A DNA stretch of 25,450 nucleotides. It comes from Lachnospiraceae bacterium (GTDB lineage: Bacteria; Bacillota_A; Clostridia; Lachnospirales; Lachnospiraceae). The stretch lies in the NCBI GenBank assembly GCA_016291475.1, contig JAEEXJ010000045.1, forward strand, positions 1 through 25,450, read 5' to 3'. The position numbers and the translations under genes are program-made. Below the pieces are notes generated by a model. That model was not told the origin of the DNA, did not search any database, and saw only the letters and a program-made list of their open reading frames with translations. Of the stretch, positions 1 to 8,600 are shown in pieces. Within the stretch, counting starts at the first letter, position 1; every line of letters begins with the position of its first letter.

Positions 1-135
1 TCCTTCCTTGCCAGCGAAGATTGTTATGGTCAGTTGATCGGTCGTGACGGCCCTCAGAACTGGATGCTTAATAAACGTTGCGGAATCAGACCTGTTATCT
101 GTGTAAGCAGTGATTCCATCAAGAGGATTTCATAA
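1..135 (+). CDS. C-terminal fragment of an unidentified protein, possibly DUF6273-like
   Basis: The reading frame is open from the left edge to TAA at 133-135 and gives the last 44 residues of a protein whose start lies outside the window. The fragment contains a Gly-Arg-Asp-Gly turn and then CGIRPVICV, which resembles the G-[VI]-R-P-[AV]-[IL] end of DUF6273-type extracellular domains common in Lachnospiraceae. That assignment rests on pattern memory from a short tail, so the function is unknown. The stop lies 3 nt before the ATG of the phosphoesterase gene, and the purine-rich AAGAGGA at 121-127 inside this gene probably serves as that gene's ribosome binding site. The two genes are therefore likely co-transcribed. 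Confidence 0.6.
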   Translation, partial: SFLASEDCYGQLIGRDGPQNWMLNKRCGIRPVICVSSDSIKRIS

Positions 136-138
136 GTA

Positions 139-930
139 ATGGGCATTTATGCTATAAGTGACTTGCATGGTCACTACAGCACATATATTAAGCTTCTCAA
201 TAAACTTAAGTTCTCTGATGATGACTTTATATATGTGGTCGGTGACGTAATAGACAGAGGAAGGGATGGTCTTAAGATCATCCTTGATGTCATGCAACGA
301 AAAAATGCAGAAATGATCCTCGGAAATCACGAGTACATGATGATCGAGGCCATTGATTATATCCGTAAGAATGAATCCGAAGGTAAAGTTACCAAGGAAG
401 ATTTAGGCGAAGCCTTCACTCCCGTCGATCTCTGGTTCCATCCCGCTAACGGGGGCAAGCCCACATACAACGCTTTCTGCAGACTCGACAGAGAAACTCA
501 GGATAAAATTCTGGATTACCTGAAGAGCCTTAGAATGATCAAAAGAGTTACAGTAGGCGATAAACACTACCATATCTCCCACTCATACTCGGTGGGATAC
601 AAATTCGGAAAAGAACTCTACTATAAAGAAGCTCTCGTAGATGCGGAATCGGTTGTCTGGGACTCACTGGTAGATGACAGGCCTCCGATCGATATGCTGG
701 AACATGACTGGTTCGCATATCCGGATGACACTTACATCGTAGGACATGTCTTCACCCAAAGACTGGGATGCATGGATGACAAAGGACGAGGTAAGATCTG
801 CAGACTCCAGAGACGAGGTGGTATCGACGTGGTCGACATAGACTGCGGAATGGCTCTTAATTCCAGATCCAGCAGGATCGGCTGCTTTGAACTTGGAACC
901 GAAAAAGAAATTTATGTAACATATAAATAA
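139..930 (+). CDS. PPP-type metallophosphoesterase (calcineurin-like, serine/threonine phosphatase family)
   Basis: This is a 263-residue cytosolic enzyme with the ordered metal-binding motifs of the calcineurin-like phosphoesterase fold: SDLHGH (D8, H10), GDVIDRG (D36, D39, R40), GNHE (N63, H64), a later HISHS segment (H145 or H148) and VGH (H203). GDxxDRG plus GNHE places it in the PPP branch (bacterial PrpA/ApaH-like phosphatases) rather than among generic nucleases. Bacterial members hydrolyse phosphoprotein or dinucleoside-polyphosphate esters with two metal ions. The substrate cannot be told from sequence. The length is typical for bacterial PPP enzymes and there is no signal peptide or membrane segment. 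It follows the upstream gene by 3 nt, and its stop codon directly abuts the hairpin at 931-977. Confidence 0.9.
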   Translation: MGIYAISDLHGHYSTYIKLLNKLKFSDDDFIYVVGDVIDRGRDGLKIILDVMQRKNAEMILGNHEYMMIEAIDYIRKNESEGKVTKEDLGEAFTPVDLWFHPANGGKPTYNAFCRLDRETQDKILDYLKSLRMIKRVTVGDKHYHISHSYSVGYKFGKELYYKEALVDAESVVWDSLVDDRPPIDMLEHDWFAYPDDTYIVGHVFTQRLGCMDDKGRGKICRLQRRGGIDVVDIDCGMALNSRSSRIGCFELGTEKEIYVTYK

Positions 931-977
931 GAGTCAGTGGGGGCGGTTCTTTCAGAAAGAACCGTCCCCACTGACTC
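931..977. repeat. REP-like hairpin element 1 / likely bidirectional terminator
   Basis: This long inverted repeat fills the gap between two convergent genes. Its arms are 931-953 and 955-977, and pairing is continuous for at least 19 bp (931/977 to 949/959) with one G-U at 943/965. It starts at the base after the phosphoesterase stop and ends 3 nt before the stop of the YfhO gene, so it probably terminates both transcripts, although the T-tracts on either side are weak. The core GGGG(G/A)CGGTTC...GAACCGTCCCC is shared with the hairpin at 14825-14875, whose interior is unrelated. That points to a dispersed element rather than two independent terminators. Confidence 0.8.
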
Positions 978-980
978 TTG

Positions 981-3326
981 TCATAATTCTATCACTACTC
1001 TATGCTCTCCCGCCTCAATTCCGGGCACCATCATCAACGTACCGGCATAGGTGCACGTATCTGCGTATTTTCCGTCAACACAGACCTTAATATCCTCTGA
1101 ATATGGAATTGTCAGTATCAGATTTCTCCCGCTCTCATCAGCCGAAATACGGCCTTCTATCCTATTGCTTTCCAAGGAATCAATCTTAAATCCGCACGAG
1201 CAGAGCTTATCATAAACCGGCTTCATATCACCGATATCCATGGCATATATGAAAGCCTCCCGGTAATCTTTCGTTCCCTCGATATTAAGAGTGATCTTCG
1301 TGTCTTCATCATAGCATCCGAGCAGAATATTATATGCCTTCTGATATCCGGAAAACACTGCTATGACTCGGTCACCTTCGGTAACGATGATCAGATCCGA
1401 ATCGGATTTGGTCTCATAGTCCAGGTCCGACTCATTCAGCAGTTCAAAATTAAGATATACATTCTTACCCGCAGGCGCGATAAATGTAATCTCTCTGTTA
1501 ATCTGCTGCTCCGTCAACAGCTCTCCGCCTTCTCCCACTTCACCGCTCAGACCGGTAACATCACTGATAACCTCTTTAAATTCAAGGGGCTTCAGCAATT
1601 CCGCATCATACCCGAGAATCCCGTTTACAAACAGGTTCTGATTTTCAAAAGGATTGTTACCGAAATCCGGCGCAACATCCGAATGCACTTCAATTCCCGT
1701 CAGATATCCTGCTCCAAGTGAATACGGATTTCTGCTAAGCGTGGCAAATCCATTGGAAGTCATATATTCATATCCGTTATCCGCATGCCCTTTATGGATC
1801 ATATAATCTATGCCAAAGAACATATCAGTAAGGATAGTTGTACCCTCGTCACAAGCTTTGTAGTGATACTGGAGAAGTCCGAGTTTTTTATAAAGCCTTA
1901 ATACTCCCGGATCATATGACGAAGAAAAATAATCCAGTCCGTTATATCCCAGCAATAAACAATCGTTTGATGAAAATTCATAATCCTTGGATATTCTGCA
2001 AAGGCTTCCCCTGCCTTCATCCTGAGCAGTATGTACCAGATCCGCTGTCGTATCTATAAACAGTCTGTAATCCGAACGCGTAGCAGAAGGAAGGGTCTTA
2101 AGATCCATATTTATCTGTCTGTATCCGTTAAATACAAGGAGTATACATACTGCTGCAAAAAGAATCCGCTGATGCAAAATCTTAGCATTGATCTCCTTAA
2201 CCCCTTCCGTAGCAAGTACCATCACGAAGAAAACAAAGAGAAAAGAAAACCTGTGAGGATAAGCAACCGGATCTCTGAACATATGCCAGATACGGTACAT
2301 TGGCCTGAACATAAAACTGCCGATAAAAACAGCAGTTATAATAATTGAAACAGCCAAATAAGCTTTATTACTCTTCTTTTTATAAAGGCCGTAAGCTGCA
2401 AGACTAATGCATATCAAAGTGCAATACACCGCAGGACCGCCCTCACTGTATAATCCTCCGAAACTCCCGCAGATCAACTGCTTGAATATAACAAGCGGAC
2501 CTGCAACCAATAATTTTCCGTTCGAATAAACTCCCGCATCGTATACCTTGCCTCGCATCAGTTCCCTTAAGGCAGGCATCAATAAAAATCCGGCAGCGCC
2601 CGAACCGATAAGCGAGAAAAGAACAAATCTTAAAAATCTTACGGCAAATATCTTACGGAAATCTATTCCGGCAGAAAGCACGTATACGACATATAAGATC
2701 AGGAAAAGGCATACCATATAGGCGGAATAATAATGGATCAGTATGCACAGAAATAGCAATATTGAATAGATCAGACCTAGCCTTAGCGTCTTGTTCTTAT
2801 CATCGCACAGAACAAGCATCTCAAGCCTTATGGCAATAAGAGGAAGCCAGAAAAGAGTATCCAGATACATGGGAAGAATAAAGAATGTCACAGCCGCCGA
2901 TGAAAGCGCATAGCAGGTGCTGAGGATCACTATCTTAACAGGTTCTTTTACGCCTTTATGCAGAGCAAAATACGCAAAAGATGCACCGATAAATCCTGCC
3001 TTTATAATATCAACAAGGGCGATCGCATCGGGCAAATGAGTGACATCAAAAAACAGATACAGTAAGGAAACGGGTGAAGCAAGATAATAAGCAATAAGAC
3101 CTGCAATGGGTGTACCAAGCGATCCCTCGAAGGTATATGTAAGATCCGATAAGCTTCTAATCCTGCTCATAAACGAATAAAAGGAAACAAACTGTTCCTT
3201 CATATCAAAGATCAGAAGTGTTCTTTCGCTTCCCAGATAAATCCCCGAAACTACAAAAATCACGGCAGCAAGTAATGCGGCCGTGATAAATGATACAGGG
3301 ATTATAAAACGATTATCTTTACTCAT
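981..3326 (-). CDS. YfhO-family multi-pass membrane protein (putative GT-C glycosyltransferase)
   Basis: The protein has 781 residues. About twelve hydrophobic segments fill the first ~410, followed by a ~370-residue extracytoplasmic domain. The first extracytoplasmic loop (FDMKEQ, EGSLGTP) and the closing PYSEDIKVCVDGK...GEHRVVIEL match the YfhO family. Bacillus subtilis YfhO takes part in glycosylating lipoteichoic acid, so a lipid-linked sugar transfer outside the cell is a fair guess here, but the acceptor is unknown. I chose ATG at 3326 over an in-frame start at 3392 because it forms an ATGA overlap with the upstream LRR gene and has AGGAAAA upstream. Family members usually end with one more helix after the G-H-R-V segment. 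This one stops there, directly beside the hairpin at 931-977. Confidence 0.85.
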   Translation of the reverse strand: MSKDNRFIIPVSFITAALLAAVIFVVSGIYLGSERTLLIFDMKEQFVSFYSFMSRIRSLSDLTYTFEGSLGTPIAGLIAYYLASPVSLLYLFFDVTHLPDAIALVDIIKAGFIGASFAYFALHKGVKEPVKIVILSTCYALSSAAVTFFILPMYLDTLFWLPLIAIRLEMLVLCDDKNKTLRLGLIYSILLFLCILIHYYSAYMVCLFLILYVVYVLSAGIDFRKIFAVRFLRFVLFSLIGSGAAGFLLMPALRELMRGKVYDAGVYSNGKLLVAGPLVIFKQLICGSFGGLYSEGGPAVYCTLICISLAAYGLYKKKSNKAYLAVSIIITAVFIGSFMFRPMYRIWHMFRDPVAYPHRFSFLFVFFVMVLATEGVKEINAKILHQRILFAAVCILLVFNGYRQINMDLKTLPSATRSDYRLFIDTTADLVHTAQDEGRGSLCRISKDYEFSSNDCLLLGYNGLDYFSSSYDPGVLRLYKKLGLLQYHYKACDEGTTILTDMFFGIDYMIHKGHADNGYEYMTSNGFATLSRNPYSLGAGYLTGIEVHSDVAPDFGNNPFENQNLFVNGILGYDAELLKPLEFKEVISDVTGLSGEVGEGGELLTEQQINREITFIAPAGKNVYLNFELLNESDLDYETKSDSDLIIVTEGDRVIAVFSGYQKAYNILLGCYDEDTKITLNIEGTKDYREAFIYAMDIGDMKPVYDKLCSCGFKIDSLESNRIEGRISADESGRNLILTIPYSEDIKVCVDGKYADTCTYAGTLMMVPGIEAGEHRVVIEL

Positions 3327-5587
3327 CGAACTTTTTTCCTGACAAGGATTAAAAATATACCGGAAAGTGCAAGCATACCGCAAATGATCCATCTTGCGCA
3401 GCTTACGGACAACAGTCTGTCTTTAACGGAAGAAGCATAGGCAGCCGTTGCTGGTCCGCCGGAATCGGCTCTCAAGGTCACATCCGAGGTTATTATATCA
3501 GAATCAGCAAGTTCATCTCCCGTGGAGCAAAGAGCAAAGACACTTAAGTGATAAGTGGTAAATCTTGCGTAGGATGTGCCGTCTGTATCAACAACAGTGA
3601 CAGGAATGTCTTCCAGCTGACCGTTTCTGTCAACGGTAAGGACTACAAGTTTCTTTCCGGAAAGTGAATCAGGAATGGGAATAGCTATCTCCAATCCCTG
3701 ATTTCCAAGTTTTGTTATGGGAATATCGGAAGAATCGGTAAGAACAAGATCGAATATCGCCTTTTCACCGTTATATTTTCCGTTTAGGAAATCACCGGCT
3801 CTGTTTAAAGCTCTTTCAAACACATCTGATGAATCGAGCTCTGTAACATATAAGGTAAAAGGTCTGTCAGCACCGTCAAGATATGCCAGAACGCCATCCA
3901 TACCCGTTACGGTAACACCCGCATTCGCTTTATCCGGTGAGGATGATCTTAATTCAGAATTGGAAAGTCTCTGGGCAGTCTCTTCATAGGTAACAAAAGA
4001 ATCGCTTCCAAGATCATCAAATGCACCCATACCAATATGGGTAATTCTTTCGGGAATGTCGCGTACGCTTATAACGGTCCCCGCAAAAGCTCTGTCCAGT
4101 ATCTCTTCTTCATTTCCGCCAAAAGAAACCTCTTCAAGATTAGAACATCCCATAAAAGCTTCTTCCCCGATGCTGATAAGACTTGAAGGAAGCGACAATG
4201 ACTTCATGGAAGTAACATCTTTGAAAGCGCCGGCGGCAATTATCCGGACACCATTAGGAATGGTCACATTGATACTGTGACCCCTGTATGCGATAAGAGC
4301 TCCGCCGCTTACGAGGAAATCTCCGCCCGATGCATTAAGATCGGCATCCAGGTTGTTATTGATACTTCCCGTAGTGGCGAGGAATCCGTCAACCCAGGGA
4401 GTTCCGGCAAAAACATAAGGTTCTATTTTCATAATGCTCTGCGGAAGGCTTACGCTCCCCAGTCTCGCACAATGATAGAAAGCACCGTAATCAATCTTTT
4501 GCACGCCGTTAGGAAGTGTTACGGATACCACATCCGTTCTGGCAAAAGAAAACTGTCCTATCTCGGTTATACCCTGAGGAAGGCTCATGTTTTCCAGATC
4601 ATCCGACATATAGTATGCTTTGTCCGCTACAATGACAGAATCAACAATGGTATATTTCGGGATCGATGATGAATATATAACCGTATCCGAAGGGATATGT
4701 ACGGATGAATCCTCGTTTTCTTCGGGAGCGGGACTTCCCTCAATGACATGCAATGCGGAATTATCCAGGAAAACAACCGCAGAATTACCCACTACATGAG
4801 ACTGTCCGTAGACATTGGTATTCTGGTTATACGCAACCGCTGTATAAGTTCCGTCCGGCCTCTGGGTTATCTCATACTGTGTGGTATATGCACCGGGCTC
4901 ATCATCCGGATACTCATCGGAATGATCGCTATTTTCGGATACATCTGTGTTATCGTCCTCATCGGTGTCGGTGTTCGAAGGCTTGGGATCATCGATCATA
5001 CCGGTATCTTCATAGACGGGAAATTTAGCCTGTCTTACATAGAAGCCTTTGGCATATTCCCATGCGTATGAACCTTCAGGTGCAAAGATGACCAGCTTAT
5101 AACATCCGTCAAAAGCTGATTCGTGAATGATATGTGTGTTTTCCGTAATAGTAACGGATTCAAGATTTACGTCATCCTCAAAGGCATAAATGCCTATGGA
5201 AGTAACATTTGCGGGGATATTGACGGAAACAAGTCCCATACAGTTGGCAAAAACAAAATCATCGATCTTATTTAATCCCGTACCGATGGATACCGTCTCA
5301 AGATTATCGCAGTCCCAGAAAGCATACTCATTAACCTTCCTGACGCTGTTTGGAATAGTTACCCTGCGGATATTATCGTTATCCCTGAATGCATCGGTAG
5401 CTATCTCAATAACGGTGGAAGGAATGACTACATCAGTCCTTGTTCCATTGTAAGAAAGGAGCGTTCCCGAACCCGATATAGAAAACTCGGGGACGGATGC
5501 AGCATCCGCCCCCAGAGGAGGAAGCTGCACCACTACAAAAGCGCTTATGATCAGGATTACTCCGAGCAGCTTTCTGATTCTTTTCAT
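3323..5587 (-). CDS. BspA-type leucine-rich repeat surface protein with C-terminal membrane anchor
   Basis: This 754-residue exported protein has a signal peptide at about 1-29 (basic MKRIRK, hydrophobic core, ADA/A cleavage). LRR_5/BspA repeats fill about 40-165 and 325-530, with units such as AFxxCxxLxxVxIPxxVxxI. An acidic Asp/Glu/Ser-rich linker (about 185-235) separates the two blocks. Near 575-690 is a domain ending ARFTTYHLSVFAL, similar to the pre-anchor domain of the 1824-aa neighbour. The C-terminus is a hydrophobic helix (about 730-750) followed by RKKVR, and no LPxTG- or NPxTN-like motif precedes it, so it is probably a plain membrane anchor. AAGGA lies 8 nt before the ATG. The gene sits 18 nt after the larger LRR gene and overlaps the YfhO gene by 4 nt. 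BspA-type repeats in other bacteria bind host or matrix proteins; the ligand here is unknown. Confidence 0.88.
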   Translation of the reverse strand: MKRIRKLLGVILIISAFVVVQLPPLGADAASVPEFSISGSGTLLSYNGTRTDVVIPSTVIEIATDAFRDNDNIRRVTIPNSVRKVNEYAFWDCDNLETVSIGTGLNKIDDFVFANCMGLVSVNIPANVTSIGIYAFEDDVNLESVTITENTHIIHESAFDGCYKLVIFAPEGSYAWEYAKGFYVRQAKFPVYEDTGMIDDPKPSNTDTDEDDNTDVSENSDHSDEYPDDEPGAYTTQYEITQRPDGTYTAVAYNQNTNVYGQSHVVGNSAVVFLDNSALHVIEGSPAPEENEDSSVHIPSDTVIYSSSIPKYTIVDSVIVADKAYYMSDDLENMSLPQGITEIGQFSFARTDVVSVTLPNGVQKIDYGAFYHCARLGSVSLPQSIMKIEPYVFAGTPWVDGFLATTGSINNNLDADLNASGGDFLVSGGALIAYRGHSINVTIPNGVRIIAAGAFKDVTSMKSLSLPSSLISIGEEAFMGCSNLEEVSFGGNEEEILDRAFAGTVISVRDIPERITHIGMGAFDDLGSDSFVTYEETAQRLSNSELRSSSPDKANAGVTVTGMDGVLAYLDGADRPFTLYVTELDSSDVFERALNRAGDFLNGKYNGEKAIFDLVLTDSSDIPITKLGNQGLEIAIPIPDSLSGKKLVVLTVDRNGQLEDIPVTVVDTDGTSYARFTTYHLSVFALCSTGDELADSDIITSDVTLRADSGGPATAAYASSVKDRLLSVSCARWIICGMLALSGIFLILVRKKVR
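5489..5513. repeat. GGGGACGG palindrome inside the signal-peptide region of the 754-aa LRR gene
   Basis: On the plus strand GGGGACGGATGC (5489-5500) faces GCATCCGCCCCC (5502-5513) around one central base, giving twelve positions with a single A/C mismatch. Read as RNA from the coding strand the mismatch becomes a G-U pair, the same position and type of pair as in the hairpin at 931-977. It encodes about G25 to P32, spanning the predicted signal peptidase site. It may be a third relic of the GGGGACGG hairpin family or a chance effect of Gly/Ala/Asp codons. It is short and coding, so confidence as an element is low. Confidence 0.3.
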
Positions 5588-5605
5588 CTTAAATCCTTAA
5601 TAGAT

Positions 5606-8600
5606 TTATCTTTTTGTTACTTTTCTGTTATTTGTGCCGGTAGCTTTAACAGGCTTAAGTGTTCTCTTGTCCTTCATAAGGAACAGAACAATGGAGATTG
5701 CAAAAAGCGCAATCGAGACGAACCACTTAGGGTGAAGGAAGTCTGCGGTCTTAGGGGTATTATCGAGACTACCCGTTCCGTATCCGCCGTTTCCGTCCGA
5801 ACCTGAAGTAAGCTCTACTGTATTAACATATATTACATAAGGCGAGAAATGAGTACATGTAAATGTTACACATGGCACTCCGTTAATGGTGGTAAATCTT
5901 GCATTAAGGCCATCTATCTCACCGTTTGTAACCACAGCCACCTTATTATTTGCGGCATACTGGATCATTGAATCGGGAAGAGGTAATGTGATCGTTATGG
6001 TAAGTCCCGAAGTATCGTGAATCTGTGTCGTTCCTGCCGCATCATAAAGGCTGATGTCCATAGGGAAGTAGATAAGGTTATCTACGCTTCCGTACTTCTT
6101 GAGTAGCGCATCAAGAATCTGTCTTTCTGCGGTCTGGCTCTGAGTGATCTTAATGGTAAAGTTGTCTGTTGATCCGTTAACGGTTGCGGATACAACACCG
6201 GTATTTGACAATCCGTTCTTCTCAATGACAACAGTGGTTCCGCTGCTTCTGGCAACGTTTCCGGTTGAAGGCCAGTAATTGGTATTACCGTTATTTCCTC
6301 CGTTTCCGCCGGAGCCGGAACCGTTTGAACCGTTATTGTTATTTCCGGAAGTGGAAGCAACAAAGTTGGCGGTTACTGTTACGTTTTCGGAAGGCATCGT
6401 CAGAACAGTTGCAGACATTACCTTGGATGCAATCGGCACGTTGGTGGGCGAAACCGTCCAGCTTGAGAACTGCTGTCCCGTCTTAGCATCATTAGCCTGA
6501 ATGATCACCTGCGATCCGGGCTTGTAGCTTCCGGAACCCGATCCGTTAACAACAGTCAGCGTATAGTAAGGTCCGGTGTAGTTAGGATCCTGACTGGGAC
6601 TGGGAGAAGGCTCCACATAGTTCGGATTCGATACCATTGTAAAACGAATATTCTTATCAATTGTAATCGATGAAGGCGAAGGTGACCACATGCACTGCTT
6701 GTAACCTGCAGGCATCATAAGGTCGGGAGGTGTAGCTCCGGCTTCAAGCGTAAGAGTCTGATATACCGTAACACCGTCTGTATAGTAATAAGTCGCAGTA
6801 TATGAAGTAGCCGAACCGTTATTGTTTCCTTCCGAAGGAACAAGTATGAATGTCTTATCCGAATTCATTATGGTTTCGGAAGGCTTGGGTGACCATTCGT
6901 ATCCTGTATATCCGGTAGGGATGGCAAGATTGGGAGCCGTGTCACCGTCTCTAAGTTCTACCTGCTGGTAAAGAGTGGTTCCATCAGCCATGTAATACTT
7001 GGCAATTCTCTTAATTTCCGGATTGACCGTTCCTCCGCCACCGCCGCCGTTTCCATTATCAGCCTGATAGAATGCACGGAATACGATAACCGAGCTGTCC
7101 GTACTGCTAAAGTTAACATCAGTCAAAGCAAACTCGTTGGAATTTCTGGGATCGATGGGACTCCAGCTCTTGAAAGTATATCCGGTCTTGGTAGGGCTGA
7201 TACCTGAGATGAGGGCTCCGTTGACGTAATATACGGTATTTCCGTTAGCATCGGCCTTAGACTCAACAGGGATTCCGGATACAAGTACACCTCCGTCAGC
7301 ACCCGTTGCCGGATCGATATCCATAAAGGTTGCGGTATAAGTAGCCTCTTCTACACCTTCATAAACGGCCTGAAGCACGATATCGGAATGAATCTCGAAC
7401 TTATCTCTGTATCCGTATGTCTCATCCGTATCATCACGGTTCTCATAATAATTGAAAATAAAACCTTCGCTGACCGCACGTAAAGGATCAAGTACGGTTA
7501 CGGTATCGCCGTCAACATACTCTTCCGTAGTACGAACGGTTCTCTTGGTAGCATCAGCAGATGCAAAATCCCAATAAGTTACATAGTAATGTGTAATGGG
7601 AACAAGTGCTTCTACAAGATACTTATGATTCTTAAATCTGTCATAAGTTCTGCTGGTATTGGTAACATTACCGTTTTCATCTGTTTCAGCGGGAGCGAAT
7701 ACTGTAAGCTGTTCGTTCTTACCCTCACTTGCTCCGTGGTCGATACTATTTGTAAAATCATATGTGGTCTGGATCAGATCCAAACCATTTGACTGCCAGT
7801 CAAGATCCGAATCGTTGACTGTAAGATTAGACAGGGATGAAGCTCTGAATGCATAGCTCTTGATAAGTTCACATCCGTCGGGCAGATATACGGATACCAG
7901 GTTATCACAGTCATCAAAAGCATACTCGGGTACGCTGGTGATATTGGAGCTTTCAAGATTTACGATCTGAACATCGGTATCCGCGAAGGCTTCCTGTGAG
8001 ATTCCGTTTATTCCCTGAACCTCTGCTGTCTGAACGGTCTTGGAACTTCTTCCTCCCAGGAATTCGATAATAGAATATCTGTTTCCCGAAGAATCAAGTC
8101 CGTATATGATACCGTTTGAGGTGGTAAAGTAAGGGTTATCACCAAATTTAACATTACTCAGATTCTTGCAAAGCCTGAAAGGAGCAAGACCAAGTGAAGT
8201 GGTATCTGCGGAAATAGTAACATCACTTAACAGATCATCTCCAAGGAACGCATGATCTTTGATCTCACCCACACCTGTAAGTTCAACTTTTGTAAGACTG
8301 TCACACTCCGAGAATGCCTGCTCTCCGATGGAATCTACATGCTGAGAGATCGTAACGCTGCCAAGATTGGTACAGCCATAGAATGCATAATCGGGAATGG
8401 TGATATTTTCACTTCCCTGGAAAGTGATGGAAGTAAGTCCGGGACAATTTGCAAAATCGCCCTTTGTTTCATCCACATTAACGATATTATTGAAGTTAAC
8501 ATCAATAGAACTGCTTCCATATGTAAGCTCATTATATGAAGAATTGGGGGCAGCATCTACATCAATCTCGGTAAGTCCCTCCGTGATAACGGCTATAGGA

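Noticed and set aside
3327..3392. Longer start for the YfhO gene (22 extra residues)
   Set aside because: The extra residues are encoded inside the end of the LRR gene and are not signal-like. ATG at 3326 makes a classic ATGA overlap and has a ribosome site.
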